DNA of 64,000 bases from assembly GCA_021201335.1 (NCBI GenBank), contig JAJQFD010000042.1, forward strand, positions 496,001 through 560,000. The letters run 5' to 3'. Source of the stretch: Bacteroides sp. GTDB taxonomy: Bacteria > Bacteroidota > Bacteroidia > Bacteroidales > Bacteroidaceae. The position numbers and the translations under genes are program-made. The notes beneath the pieces were generated by a model that saw only the letters and a list, made by a program, of their open reading frames with translations, made no database searches and was not told the DNA's origin. Shown one piece after another: positions 30,524 to 39,791 of the stretch (its first letter is position 1; the number at the start of each line of letters is the position of its first letter).

Positions 30524-31585
30524 TTATTTTAAGAGAATATCCCGCAGCGTATCAATATCTTCCTTACTTAAACCGATACCGCGGCTTAAATATGTATCCA
30601 TATTACCGTAGTTTTTTCGGATTTGTTCTTTAGCTGCATTCAGAAAACTTTCGCGGGCAGAGAAAAGGGTGGTAATGGCTTCCTGCGAATAAGAAGGCAA
30701 TTTGTAAGCGAAACGTGAAAAACTAGGTATGTCAAAGTAATCGTTGCTATTACGGTAATCCTGCAGAATTATATCATCGTTTACCCCTATCGCAGATAAA
30801 ATCAGGGCCGAAGCAATCGCTGTTCTTGCTTTTCCGGAGGTGCAATGAATAAGTACCGGATAGTTGTGGGGTTCCAACAGCAGATTAAACATTTGTTTGT
30901 ATTCGTCCCGGTAATAAGTTGCCATTTCCCTATGCAAACGCAAAACCAACCGGTTAACGCTATCGTTTCGGATAACTCCTTTCCGCAAATCTTCGATGAC
31001 GGCATGCGTATTGAAGATTCCTATCGGAAGGTGTACGACGTTAAAACCTCTTTCCTTTAACTCGCCTTGTGCGTCAGGAATTTCCGATGCATCGCGCAAA
31101 TCAATAATGGTTCGAATACCGATATTCCGGAGTTCTTTATAAGAGGCAAGGGGCAGTTTATCGAATTCGGCCGACCGGTAGATTTTTCCCCAGCGTACCA
31201 TCTTGCCGCGATCGGCAGGATATCCTCCCATATCACGAACGTTCTGTATGCCTGGAATGTTAATATTTCTGCTGCCCACTACTACCCGGTATTTATTATT
31301 GAACACCAGTTTATAGTAATATCGTTGGGTGGGATCGGAGGTAATAATCACCATCTTTTGATCAGAAATATGGGACATAGCCACCGGATTGGATTCTTTA
31401 ATCTGGTCTGGGTTTGTAGAGGCATAAACCTTTACTTTACCCTCTATAGTAGGCGTAGTCTCCCACTTAATGATACAATTGCCCACACTATTTTCCTCAC
31501 AAACCACAGAAATTGCAGGGGCTTCGCCTGAACAGGATGAGAAAAATAGTATGACAGATAGTAAGGAGAAAAGATCTTTGCACAT
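30524..31585 (-). CDS. Protein tyrosine phosphatase family lipoprotein
   Basis: The protein is 353 residues from the ATG at 31585. The signal ends in a lipobox-like FFSSC. A fibronectin-like N-terminal portion (about 25-115) is followed by a Y_phosphatase3-type domain with GIQNVRDMGGYP, IYRSAEFDKL, TIIDLRDASE and the catalytic P-loop HCTSGKARTA (CX5R). It would dephosphorylate Tyr/Ser or a lipid or sugar phosphate outside the cytosol. An earlier ATG at 31603 is possible, but the -7 box at 31610-31617 would put transcription start at that codon, so 31585 is preferred. No operon partner is evident. Confidence 0.82.
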   Translation of the reverse strand: MCKDLFSLLSVILFFSSCSGEAPAISVVCEENSVGNCIIKWETTPTIEGKVKVYASTNPDQIKESNPVAMSHISDQKMVIITSDPTQRYYYKLVFNNKYRVVVGSRNINIPGIQNVRDMGGYPADRGKMVRWGKIYRSAEFDKLPLASYKELRNIGIRTIIDLRDASEIPDAQGELKERGFNVVHLPIGIFNTHAVIEDLRKGVIRNDSVNRLVLRLHREMATYYRDEYKQMFNLLLEPHNYPVLIHCTSGKARTAIASALILSAIGVNDDIILQDYRNSNDYFDIPSFSRFAYKLPSYSQEAITTLFSARESFLNAAKEQIRKNYGNMDTYLSRGIGLSKEDIDTLRDILLK

Positions 31586-31609
31586 AAACTTAGTTGTGAA
31601 CATCTCTCA

Positions 31610-31617
31610 CAAAGATA
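31610..31617 (-). promoter_or_regulatory. -7 promoter box deciding the phosphatase start
   Basis: TATCTTTG on the minus strand, exact TAnnTTTG. Its distance to 31585 (24 bases) is normal, whereas 31603 would leave almost no leader. Confidence 0.5.
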
Positions 31618-31674
31618 GAAAATCCCTGTACATCTTGGCAGAACTTTGCTATAATTAGCTAAAGTACAAACTTT

Positions 31675-32610
31675 TTAAGACACGTCGAGATCCAATTCGT
31701 TGGCGAAATCTACCGATATGGAGTTGTCATAGCTCTGACATACTTCCTGAGAGAAAAGCCGGCCCAGTTCGATGATTCTATCCCAGGTGTCGGCATCTAT
31801 TTTATTTAAATTATCCCGACGAATGTCGTATGCTATTAACCCGTAGATAATACCGGCATTGAAGTTATCGCCGGCACCAATGGTGGAGACGGTTTCAATT
31901 TCTTCCACTGGATATTCTCGTCCGTATCCGCTGGCTGTGCGCAAGGATATTTCATCTGCTCCAGCGGTGTAAATAAAGTTTGGACAATAAAACCTGATCT
32001 TCTCTTTATACACTTTGTCGGCACTATCCAGGTTGTACATGTTCATAAAGTCCTCGCGCGAACCGCGTACGATGTCGGCAAACTCCAGGTTTTCAATAAT
32101 GGTAGGTGCCAGCCACATGGCTTCATCGATATGAGAACTGCGGAAGTTCACATCGTAATAAATAATGGCTTTTCTTTGTTTGGCCAGGTTCAGGAACTCC
32201 AGCATCTTCTCGCGCAATACCGGGTTGAGTGAATAGTATGATCCGAAAATAACGATGTCGTTTTCTTGGATATCCGGAGTTACTACCTCCAGGCGTTGTT
32301 TCGGATAATCTTTGTAAAACATGAATTCGGCCTGACTTGCATCGTCCAGAAAAGCAAGGGCTACTGGCGATTTTCCATTGGGAAATACTTCCACGTAATC
32401 GGTGGAAACGTTGTTTTCGTACATAAAACCCAGAATTGTATCGCCTACCCGGTCGTTTCCGGTTTCACTGATAAACACAGTATCTACTGCCAACCGCCCG
32501 AGTGAAATCATTCCGTTGAAAACGGAGCCACCGGGAACTGCTGCTACAGGTTGATTACCTTTAAATATAATATCGAGAATAGTCTCGCCAATACCTATTA
32601 CTTTTCGCAT
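31675..32610 (-). CDS. PfkB-family carbohydrate kinase
   Basis: A 311-residue ribokinase-like protein. It starts VIGIGETILDIIF and has the N-terminal GGSVFNGMISLGRL substrate motif and the C-terminal STIGAGDNFNAGI motif containing the catalytic Asp and anion hole. It phosphorylates a sugar or nucleoside with ATP in the cytosol; the exact sugar is not readable. Its start overlaps the end of the SIS isomerase gene by 13 bases, so both are translated from one message. A joint role in phospho-sugar metabolism is inferred. Confidence 0.9.
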   Translation of the reverse strand: MRKVIGIGETILDIIFKGNQPVAAVPGGSVFNGMISLGRLAVDTVFISETGNDRVGDTILGFMYENNVSTDYVEVFPNGKSPVALAFLDDASQAEFMFYKDYPKQRLEVVTPDIQENDIVIFGSYYSLNPVLREKMLEFLNLAKQRKAIIYYDVNFRSSHIDEAMWLAPTIIENLEFADIVRGSREDFMNMYNLDSADKVYKEKIRFYCPNFIYTAGADEISLRTASGYGREYPVEEIETVSTIGAGDNFNAGIIYGLIAYDIRRDNLNKIDADTWDRIIELGRLFSQEVCQSYDNSISVDFANELDLDVS

Positions 32611-33203
32611 AAACTTCTGGATTTTTCACCTAAATAACCACCGTGATGGCGTTTTGAATAGTCGGATATAGTGAACCCTGTTTTCTTCATGGTTTGTACC
32701 ACCAGAATATCACCTATTACGGTCATCATGGTGGTTGAAGTAGTGGGGGTCATGCCAATAGTACAAACCTCATCCGGTTTGCCGGTACAGAGACATACGT
32801 GGGACTCTAGCGCCAGCGGACTTTCCGGATTTCCGGTGATAACAATAAACTTCAAGTCAGGATTTAAGTTATGAGCCAACTGGGTGAGCTCTACAATTTC
32901 GCGCGTTTTGCCGGAGTTGGAAATAAACAAAAGGAGATCGTTTTCCTGCAAAATTCCCAGATCACCATGTTGCGCTTCGCTGGGATGTAGAAACACGGCG
33001 GGGATACCTGTTGAGCAGAAAGTGGTGGCAATATTCATGGCTATTTGCCCGGCCTTGCCCATACCTGAGGTTACCAGCTTTCCTTTTTTTCTATATACTT
33101 GCTCCACGATCAGGTCAACCGCCTTTTCGTAAGCATCCGTAACAGGTATATTTAACACAGCCTGTGCTTCCTTTTGAAGCAACTCTCGGATCGATTCAAC
33201 CAT
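32598..33203 (-). CDS. SIS-domain sugar-phosphate isomerase (KpsF/GutQ/KdsD-like, no CBS domains)
   Basis: A 201-residue single SIS domain: TSGMGKAGQIAMNIATTF, FLHPSEAQHGDLG, FISNSGKTREIVEL, the TPTTSTTMMTVIGD segment and a final KRHHGGYLG. These match the SIS portion of arabinose-5-phosphate isomerase (KdsD/KpsF/GutQ), but the C-terminal CBS pair of those enzymes is absent. Arabinose-5-phosphate is the precursor of Kdo, a lipid A-core sugar, which is the likeliest use. It is followed by a PfkB kinase with a 13-base overlap. Confidence 0.85.
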   Translation of the reverse strand: MVESIRELLQKEAQAVLNIPVTDAYEKAVDLIVEQVYRKKGKLVTSGMGKAGQIAMNIATTFCSTGIPAVFLHPSEAQHGDLGILQENDLLLFISNSGKTREIVELTQLAHNLNPDLKFIVITGNPESPLALESHVCLCTGKPDEVCTIGMTPTTSTTMMTVIGDILVVQTMKKTGFTISDYSKRHHGGYLGEKSRSLCEK

Positions 33204-33227
33204 TCTCTTTTTTATGTTGTTAAAACA

Positions 33228-33761
33228 TTACTTTAATAAATCGAGTAGCTCTCCGTACGTGTTCGCCACGTAGTAATAATTGGATAAGGGTTTGCGCGTG
33301 AAGTGTTCTTCGTCCAGCTTGTCGAGGAAGGCAAGTATGCCATTATAAAATCCGTTTACGTTGTATAAAACCACTTTTTTCGCATGATACCCAATAGTCG
33401 ACGCGGCCATCACATGAAATATTTCGTCCAGTGTACCCACGCCTCCCGGAAGTGCCACCATTATCTCCGACTCGCGAATGATATAGTCTTTCCGGTCGCT
33501 TAAATTTTGGGTAGAAACAATTTCGTCTGGGAAACTGCTGACGCGTCCATTCTCTTCCAGTATGGCAGGAACCACTCCCACTACCCGGCCTCCGTTCGTT
33601 TTAACAGATTCGGCAATACACTCCATTAGTCCCAAGTCTGCGCCACCATAAACTAATGTTTTCTTTTCTTTACCCATCCATTCACCTAGTTTGCGCGTTG
33701 CTTCATAGTAAGCTGGATCAATTTCAGCAGAAGCAGAACAAAAGACTCCAATATATTTCAT
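33228..33761 (-). CDS. LOG family (TIGR00730) nucleotide phosphoribohydrolase-like protein
   Basis: A 177-residue Rossmann protein with VYGGADLGLMECIAE and the diagnostic PGGVGTLDEIF (PGGxGTxxE). The family hydrolyses nucleoside monophosphates to base and ribose-5-phosphate (cytokinin-activating LOG in plants); the bacterial role is uncertain. It begins a minus-strand run with the SIS and PfkB genes, 24 bases upstream of the SIS start. Confidence 0.9.
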   Translation of the reverse strand: MKYIGVFCSASAEIDPAYYEATRKLGEWMGKEKKTLVYGGADLGLMECIAESVKTNGGRVVGVVPAILEENGRVSSFPDEIVSTQNLSDRKDYIIRESEIMVALPGGVGTLDEIFHVMAASTIGYHAKKVVLYNVNGFYNGILAFLDKLDEEHFTRKPLSNYYYVANTYGELLDLLK

Positions 33762-33830
33762 ATATAGAAAAGACTACTTAATTAGATGCAAATATCTGTA
33801 TTTTCCGATAAACAGCAATGAGTTTTATTG

Positions 33831-33838
33831 TATTTTTG
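33831..33838 (+). promoter_or_regulatory. -7 promoter box for the M16 peptidase
   Basis: TATTTTTG, an exact TAnnTTTG match, ends 32 bases before the ATG at 33871. Confidence 0.6.
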
Positions 33839-33870
33839 CAGACCGAAAAAAACAGAGAATCCTGATAATA

Positions 33871-35091
33871 ATGAATTATAATCAATATATCTTGCCCAAT
33901 GGGCTACGAATTATTCACCAGCCTTCCGACTCGAAAGTAGCTTACTGCGGATTTGCCATCGATGCCGGAACCCGCGATGAACTGGAACAGGAGCAGGGAA
34001 TGGCACATTTCGTAGAGCATCTTGTCTTTAAAGGCACGCGCAAACGGAAAGCCTGGCACATCCTGAACCGAATGGAAAATGTGGGGGGCGACCTGAATGC
34101 GTATACGAATAAAGAAGAAACAATTGTTTATTCTGCCTTCCTGTCCGAACATTTTTCACGGGCGGTGGAACTGCTGACCGACATCGTGTTTCACTCCACT
34201 TATCCGTCTCACGAAATCGAGAAGGAAACAGAAGTAATTATCGATGAAATCAACTCTTACGAAGATAATCCTTCTGAATTGATTTTCGATGATTTTGAAG
34301 ATATTATTTTTCGGGGGCATCCTTTGGGACGAAATATTTTGGGCAAACCGGAGTTACTGAAAAACTTCGGTACGGAGAATGTTCTTTCTTTCACATCAAG
34401 ATATTACCAACCTTCTAACATGGTGTTTTTTGTATCGGGTAACATCAGTTTTAAGAAGGTCTTATCGCAGATTGAGAAGTACGCCTCTGATCTTCCCTCC
34501 TCTCCGGTGAACAATAAACGTACTCCGCCCCCGCTTTATATCCCTGAGAAATTAACTGTTCACAAAAACACCCATCAGGCTCATGTCATGATTGGAAGTC
34601 GTGGATACAATGCGTACGACGATAAACGAACTGCCCTCTATCTGCTTAACAACATGCTGGGTGGGCCGGGAATGAACAGTCGCCTGAACGTGTCGTTACG
34701 CGAGCGAAGAGGCTTGGTGTACAACGTAGAATCCAACCTCACTTCTTACACCGATACGGGTGCCTTTTGCATTTATTTTGGCACTGACCCGGGTGATGTA
34801 GACCGATGTTTGCGACTGACATTCAAAGAGCTGAAGCAATTTCGTGATACACGGCTCACCATTTCTCAACTGACTGCCGCGAAAAAACAACTGATCGGAC
34901 AGATTGGTGTAGCATCAGACAACAATGAAAACAACGCCCTGAGCATGGGCAAAACATTTCTGCACTATCACAATTGCGAATCGCCGGAGGTGGTTTTTAA
35001 ACGGATTGAAGCACTAACCGCCGATACCTTATGGGAGGTGGCGAATGAGATGTTTGATGAAGAAAAGCTATCGATGCTGATTTATAAGTGA
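33871..35091 (+). CDS. M16 family zinc metallopeptidase
   Basis: A 406-residue M16 protein with the inverted zinc motif HFVEH (HxxEH) near residue 49 and the downstream metal-ligand Glu in IEKETEVIIDEINSYEDNP. The C-terminal half carries GGPGMNSRLNVSLRERRGLVYNV, the conserved substrate-side motif. Its length suits the mitochondrial-processing-peptidase-like single-chain members. There is no signal peptide, so it is cytosolic or exported by another route. It probably degrades short peptides; substrate unknown. It converges with a small hypothetical gene. Confidence 0.92.
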   Translation: MNYNQYILPNGLRIIHQPSDSKVAYCGFAIDAGTRDELEQEQGMAHFVEHLVFKGTRKRKAWHILNRMENVGGDLNAYTNKEETIVYSAFLSEHFSRAVELLTDIVFHSTYPSHEIEKETEVIIDEINSYEDNPSELIFDDFEDIIFRGHPLGRNILGKPELLKNFGTENVLSFTSRYYQPSNMVFFVSGNISFKKVLSQIEKYASDLPSSPVNNKRTPPPLYIPEKLTVHKNTHQAHVMIGSRGYNAYDDKRTALYLLNNMLGGPGMNSRLNVSLRERRGLVYNVESNLTSYTDTGAFCIYFGTDPGDVDRCLRLTFKELKQFRDTRLTISQLTAAKKQLIGQIGVASDNNENNALSMGKTFLHYHNCESPEVVFKRIEALTADTLWEVANEMFDEEKLSMLIYK

Positions 35092-35492
35092 GGAGGCTTT
35101 ACGAGGGCCTCGGGATAATTATCTTTCACCCATTGCAGGAATTTGTAGAACTCCCCTATGGTAAGATTACGGTAGCTTGTCTTCTTACAGAAGCCGAGAT
35201 ATTCAAACATCCTCCAGAAGGAATCCATTCCCTCGCCGTCGAAGAGAGATTCGTTCTCCCCCAAATTCATCCGAAAAATCATAGGCAGAACAGATATATC
35301 ATTGCAAACTACAAAAAATATCTCATAAGTCAAAGAACGCCTGGAGTGTAGCATCAGGATTTCGTCTCCACATTTCGTCAGGTCGTGCACTACCTTTCGT
35401 TTCCGGGGGCAAAGATACAGTGACGAAAATAGCCGGAGGCGCGAATAGGCAAGAAACGGGATGAAATTCGAAATGCCTCTTGTTTTTAACAT
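35082..35492 (-). CDS. Small hypothetical protein
   Basis: A 136-residue open frame overlapping the end of the M16 gene by 10 bases. The C-terminal 90 residues look like a genuine small globular protein (CNDISVLPMIFRM, FDGEGMDSFWRMFEYLGF, WVKDNYPEALVKPPHL). The N-terminal 40 residues are basic and less convincing, and an internal ATG at MLHSRRSL may be the true start. I do not recognise the family. No neighbour suggests a role. Confidence 0.5.
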   Translation of the reverse strand: MLKTRGISNFIPFLAYSRLRLFSSLYLCPRKRKVVHDLTKCGDEILMLHSRRSLTYEIFFVVCNDISVLPMIFRMNLGENESLFDGEGMDSFWRMFEYLGFCKKTSYRNLTIGEFYKFLQWVKDNYPEALVKPPHL

Positions 35493-36171
35493 AGATTAAG
35501 AGAAGAGTCGTTGCAGAAGCCGTCTGCGTTGAAGGTAATTACATTGGCTTCGGATGCCTGTAGAACTTGGTGTAACTTGCAGCAGGTTTCGGAGTAAGTG
35601 CCGGTAGCTTAGTTTGAAAAATTACCAGGCACATCTTCATCAAAAACGCCGACTGCTACTACTTCTACTTTAGAAGAAGTAGAAGACGATGCTTTACTTT
35701 ACTTCATTTTACTCTACTTTACTTTTCTCTTCTTTACTGCACCAGCGTCGGTGGTGAATTTTTATTGCGATTTATATTTATATATCGAAAGGCGCTATTT
35801 ACGGCTTTTGCAAGAGAAATGCTTCACTACATTCATGAATATAAAGAAAATCACGAAGAAAACTTTTCTTACAATGCATAGATGACAAGTAATATATTCG
35901 GTCAAAATTCATCTTATCCGGAATAATCTGTTTGTAATATAGAAATGTTTTTCCGTTTCTGTTTGCGCTGTGAACAATGCTACAAATCACTCCTAAAAAA
36001 CTTTTTTGTGCATTACAGAAATAACTATTTCGGAACTATCTATTTCTGAAGAATGTAATTTAACATCACAAAAAAAGCTCCCCCAAAAAGGAGAGCTTAA
36101 TTTCTTTAACTTAATTACATTTCTTAAAAAGAAAGAGGCTTGATTAAGCATTACAATACAAAGATAAGTGT
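35493..36171. other. Long non-coding gap with hairpins and a T-rich tract
   Basis: About 680 bases with no convincing gene. It contains a 9-bp hairpin (CTTCTACTT 35662-35670 with AAGTAGAAG 35677-35685), a run of short TTTACT-like units at about 35691-35740, and the terminator-like hairpin at 36069-36098. The 63-residue minus frame inside it shows no family features. Confidence 0.5.
36069..36098 (-). terminator. Terminator-like hairpin, stronger on the minus strand
   Basis: AAGCTC/GAGCTT arms with two more G-C pairs across a bulge enclose a short A-rich loop. Read on the minus strand, the hairpin is followed by seven T's. No minus-strand gene ends here, so it may insulate the Abi-like gene from upstream antisense transcription, or belong to an unseen RNA. 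Confidence 0.5.
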
Positions 36172-36179
36172 TATTTTTG
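36172..36179 (+). promoter_or_regulatory. -7 promoter box for the Abi-like gene
   Basis: TATTTTTG, an exact TAnnTTTG match, 21 bases before the ATG at 36201. Confidence 0.6.
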
Positions 36180-36200
36180 CCTTTTCCAAATTTGGTACAG

Positions 36201-36884
36201 ATGAAATATGATAAATTAGAATACTTTGTCTCTCAGCCACGACTTAATCGATTCTTGACAGCGAGTGCGAATTCTAAATCAAAAGCACAGAAGCTATATC
36301 AAGCTAATCTAAGAGTAGCGCAAAGTTTTTACCCGGTTTTGAGCTTATTTGAAGTAATTCTGAGAAACGTCTGCAATTATCAGATATCCTCTGTTTTCGC
36401 TAATCCCAACTGGATTATCACAGAGAAAAATGGATTTATGAGTGACCGTTCTTTAAGTAGATCACGGTTCTTCTTGAAGAATGCGGTGCTAAACGCGGAA
36501 AGATCTATCTTAAGAACAGGAAGGACCATTACAGCAGGAAAGATTATAACTGAACAATCCTTAGGCTTTTGGACAAGCTTTTTTGAACCACACCATTATA
36601 GATTAGTTAGAGGAGCAGTTATTCAAGGATTTCCCAATAAACCTGCTAGCGCCAATCGCAGTACGATAAGTCAAAAACTCATTCGGATTCGAGAATTTAG
36701 AAATCGGATTTATCATAATGAACCTATATGTTTTAATCATGCTGCTTTTGATTTTACCTATGCTATACAAACCAAACAAGATATATATGATCTTCTTGAA
36801 TGGATAGACACAGATTTACCTTTGTATGTTCAATCATACGATACGATTGATCGCAGGATAAACTCAGCTAGTAATTTGATCTGA
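36201..36884 (+). CDS. Abi-like (Abi_2/AbiD-type) protein with HEPN-type RxxxxH motif
   Basis: A 227-residue protein resembling the Abi-like abortive-infection family: MKYDKLEYFVSQPRLNRFL, VLSLFEVILRNVCNYQI, LGFWTSFFEPHHY and the C-terminal IREFRNRIYHNEPI. The last contains RNRIYH, an R-x4-H arrangement as in HEPN ribonucleases. Family members are proposed phage-defence RNases that act by cell dormancy; this has not been shown for this gene. ATG 36201 is preferred over an upstream alternative start because the -7 box at 36172 fits it. It stands alone with its own promoter, between housekeeping genes and the aryl polyene cluster, with no evident antitoxin. Confidence 0.8.
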   Translation: MKYDKLEYFVSQPRLNRFLTASANSKSKAQKLYQANLRVAQSFYPVLSLFEVILRNVCNYQISSVFANPNWIITEKNGFMSDRSLSRSRFFLKNAVLNAERSILRTGRTITAGKIITEQSLGFWTSFFEPHHYRLVRGAVIQGFPNKPASANRSTISQKLIRIREFRNRIYHNEPICFNHAAFDFTYAIQTKQDIYDLLEWIDTDLPLYVQSYDTIDRRINSASNLI

Positions 36885-36962
36885 TACAGAACATCATTTC
36901 TTTAAACGTTAAATCCCACCCAACACCCCACTCAAATCTTAATTATATTACATTAATAACCG

Positions 36963-36988
36963 TTTGTGATATAAAAACACTATTTTTG
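36963..36988 (+). promoter_or_regulatory. Promoter of the first aryl polyene operon
   Basis: TTTG at 36963-36966 and TATTTTTG at 36981-36988 give a -33/-7 pair at a spacing close to Bacteroidetes consensus. The -7 box ends 32 bases before the ammonia-lyase ATG at 37021. This is the best promoter in the window and probably drives the whole 37.0-44.7 kb block, whose genes are closely spaced or overlapping. Confidence 0.7.
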
Positions 36989-37020
36989 CACACCCTAAAA
37001 CAGAAAACTTTGTGTAATAG

Positions 37021-38547
37021 ATGGTGCAGGGAAAAGCTATAGATATAGAGTCATTATATCGGATTCTTTTTGGGAAAGAACCTTTAATACTATCAGAAAC
37101 ATGTATGAATGAGGTTTCAGATTGCTATCAATTTCTGAAAACTTTCTCCGGTGATAAAATCATTTACGGCATTAATACGGGTTTCGGACCCATGGCCCAG
37201 TATCGGGTGGACGATCAATTTCTGAGAGATCTTCAATATAACATCATTCGAAGTCATGCCACAGGAGCCGGACAACCTCTGCCCGAAATTTGTGTGCGTG
37301 CCGCTATGATTGCCCGCGTATATACCTTCCTGCAAGCCCGATCGGGAGTACATCCTGAACTGGTATCCCTTCTGATTGAATTTATCAACCGGGAAATTTA
37401 TCCTTTTATTCCAGAACACGGAAGTGTAGGGGCCAGTGGCGACCTTGTACAATTGGCACACATAGCGCTGACACTGATTGGCGAAGGAGAAGTTTTTTAC
37501 CAAGGAGAAAAAAGGAATACCGCCGAAGTGATGAAAGAAAACGGACTGAAACCATTCTCCATGCACATTCGGGAAGGACTCTCGATTACCAACGGTACTT
37601 CTGTGATGACAGGGATCGGACTGGTCAATCTCTTCCAGGCACGGCAGTTGCTGCAATGGTCGGTTATAGCTTCGGTGATGATGAATGAAATCGCCGCTTC
37701 ATACGATGACCTGATGGCAGAACCTCTGAACAGTTGCCGAAGACACGAAGGCCAACAGGTAATTGCCCGCCGGATGCGCGAATGGATCTCCGGAAGCCAG
37801 TGTATTAAGAAAAGAGAAATCGAACTTTACAATAGCCAAAACCAGGAAAAAATATTCGCACACAAAGTGCAACCCTTTTATTCACTAAGATGTGTACCCC
37901 AGATACTGGGCCCTGTTTACGATGAATTACAAAACGCGGAAAAGGTATTGATCAACGAAGTAAACTCTGCTTGCGACAATCCGATTGTTGATCCCGTAAC
38001 CCAAAACATTTATCACGGAGGTAATTTCCACGGTGATTACGTTTCGTTTGAAATGGATAAACTAAAAATTGCCATCACCAAACTAACCATGCTGAGCGAA
38101 CGGCAAACCAATTACCTGTTTCATGATAAGATCAACGAGATTTTGCCACCCTTTGTCAATCTGGGTGTGCTGGGATTGAATTACGGTTTGCAGGCTTCGC
38201 AATTTACCGCAACATCCACTACTGCCGAATGCCAGACACTATCGAATCCGATGTATGTACACAGCATTCCGAATAATAATGACAACCAAGATATCGTCAG
38301 TATGGGAACCAATTCGGCACTCATTGCACGCCGAATTGTGGAGAACTCTTTCCAAGTACTCGCCATACAGTTTATGGGATTGGCACAAGCCATTGATTAT
38401 CTGGGCATCCAAAGCAAGATAAGTCCGAAAAGTCAACAAGTATATAAAGAGATACGCGAATTCTTCCCCGCATTCAAAGAAGACAGTGTATTGTATCCCA
38501 AGGTGGAATTAATGATCAACTATTTGAAGAAATGCGAAGAGTGGTAA
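37021..38547 (+). CDS. Aromatic amino acid ammonia-lyase, probable tyrosine ammonia-lyase
   Basis: A 508-residue HAL/PAL/TAL family enzyme. The GSVGASGDLVQLAHIAL segment holds the Ala-Ser-Gly that forms the MIO cofactor. YGINTGFGPMAQYR and the selectivity-region IIRSHATGAG are as I remember them in Flavobacterium tyrosine ammonia-lyase (not aligned here), although SH at this position also occurs in histidine ammonia-lyases. It would deaminate tyrosine to 4-coumarate, the aryl starter of the polyene. It heads the PKS block and overlaps the next KS gene by 16 bases. It lies among PKS genes and not with histidine-catabolic genes, favouring the biosynthetic role. Confidence 0.88.
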   Translation: MVQGKAIDIESLYRILFGKEPLILSETCMNEVSDCYQFLKTFSGDKIIYGINTGFGPMAQYRVDDQFLRDLQYNIIRSHATGAGQPLPEICVRAAMIARVYTFLQARSGVHPELVSLLIEFINREIYPFIPEHGSVGASGDLVQLAHIALTLIGEGEVFYQGEKRNTAEVMKENGLKPFSMHIREGLSITNGTSVMTGIGLVNLFQARQLLQWSVIASVMMNEIAASYDDLMAEPLNSCRRHEGQQVIARRMREWISGSQCIKKREIELYNSQNQEKIFAHKVQPFYSLRCVPQILGPVYDELQNAEKVLINEVNSACDNPIVDPVTQNIYHGGNFHGDYVSFEMDKLKIAITKLTMLSERQTNYLFHDKINEILPPFVNLGVLGLNYGLQASQFTATSTTAECQTLSNPMYVHSIPNNNDNQDIVSMGTNSALIARRIVENSFQVLAIQFMGLAQAIDYLGIQSKISPKSQQVYKEIREFFPAFKEDSVLYPKVELMINYLKKCEEW

Positions 38548-39758
38548 TAACAGGCATGGGTATTTACTCCTGCATTGGCAAGAATCTGACGGAGGTAACA
38601 GAGTCTCTCTATCACGGAAAGTCGGGTGTTGGTCTGGCTCCAGAGCGGAAAGAGTTGGGCTATTCCTCTGCGCTATCCGGTATATTGGAACGTCCGATCC
38701 TGAAAGGTTTGCTCGACCGCAGAGCCCGTCTTTGCCTGGCAGAACAGGGTGAATATGCCCATATGGCTACCCGGGAAGCGTTTGAAAATGCCGGAATAGC
38801 CCAGGCATTCCTGGATACCCATGATGTAGGCATCCTCTACGGAAATGACAGTAGCGCTGCTCCTATTATTGAAGCAATTGACATTATCCGGGAAAAGAAA
38901 AAAACAGTGCTTGTGGGTTCCGGTTCCGTTTTCCAGTCGCTGACATCGACGGTAACGATGAATCTTTCCGTTATATTCAATCTCCGTGGTATTAATTTTA
39001 CGGTGGCAGGTGCCTGTGCCAGTGGTTCGCATGCGTTGGGCATGGCCTATACTTTAATCAAAGCAGGTATGCAAGATTGCATTGTATGCGGAGGAGCGCA
39101 GGAAATGAATGCCTATTCCGTAGGTAGCTTTGACGGCTTAAGTGCTTTCTCCCGCCGGGAGGAGGAACCGCAAAAAGCATCCCGTCCGTTCGATAAAAAC
39201 CGTGACGGATTGGTACCCAGTGGTGGAGCAGCCAGCCTGATTGTGGAAAGTTATGAATCCGCTCGGAGAAGAGGCGCGCCGATTGTTGCTGAGATCATCG
39301 GATACGGATTCTCTTCCAATGGCGATCATATTTCGGTTCCCAATGTAGCAGGACCGAAACAATCGTTGGAATGTGCCCTTAAAAATGCAGGAGTTTCACC
39401 CGAAAGCATTCCTTATCTCAATGCGCATGCCACATCCACCCTTATCGGTGATTTGAATGAAGCCAAAGCCATTACGGAAGTTTTCGGAAGTCACAAGCCG
39501 TATGTTACGTCAACCAAATCCATGACAGGCCACGAAATGTGGATGGCCGGGGCCAGCGAAACGATTTATTCCATCCTCATGATGAATAATAATTTCATCG
39601 CTCCCAACCTAAATTTTGAGGAACCAGATGAGGCGTCGGCTCTGCTGAATATCCCTACTGAACGGGTAGACCGGGAGTTTGACCTGTTTCTCACGAACTC
39701 TTTCGGCTTTGGAGGAACCAATTCAACCCTGATCATTCGTAAACCCCAGGGTTTGTAA
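38532..39758 (+). CDS. Beta-ketoacyl synthase (type II PKS KS, FabF-like)
   Basis: A 408-residue KS with a full catalytic triad: Cys in GACASGSHALG, His in NAHATST and His in KSMTGHEMW, plus the terminal NSFGFGGTNS loop. It condenses malonyl-ACP with the aryl-primed chain. It begins inside the end of the ammonia-lyase gene, implying translational coupling. It is one of three complete KS active sites in the cluster, so which one initiates and which extends cannot be told by eye. Confidence 0.92.
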   Translation: MRRVVITGMGIYSCIGKNLTEVTESLYHGKSGVGLAPERKELGYSSALSGILERPILKGLLDRRARLCLAEQGEYAHMATREAFENAGIAQAFLDTHDVGILYGNDSSAAPIIEAIDIIREKKKTVLVGSGSVFQSLTSTVTMNLSVIFNLRGINFTVAGACASGSHALGMAYTLIKAGMQDCIVCGGAQEMNAYSVGSFDGLSAFSRREEEPQKASRPFDKNRDGLVPSGGAASLIVESYESARRRGAPIVAEIIGYGFSSNGDHISVPNVAGPKQSLECALKNAGVSPESIPYLNAHATSTLIGDLNEAKAITEVFGSHKPYVTSTKSMTGHEMWMAGASETIYSILMMNNNFIAPNLNFEEPDEASALLNIPTERVDREFDLFLTNSFGFGGTNSTLIIRKPQGL

Positions 39759-39791
39759 TTCAAAACTAATTAAACTAGCAGTACTATAGAA

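Noticed and set aside
36201..36884. A toxin-antitoxin pair around the Abi-like gene
   Set aside because: No short partner gene is present on either side; the gene stands alone.
37117..37656. A 179-residue minus-strand frame in the ammonia-lyase gene
   Set aside because: Antisense shadow of a clearly conserved enzyme; no family features.
37021..38547. Histidine ammonia-lyase (histidine degradation) as the assignment
   Set aside because: No hutU, hutI or ftcD-like neighbours; the gene overlaps a PKS ketosynthase, so an aryl-starter role fits better, although SH in the selectivity region keeps some doubt.
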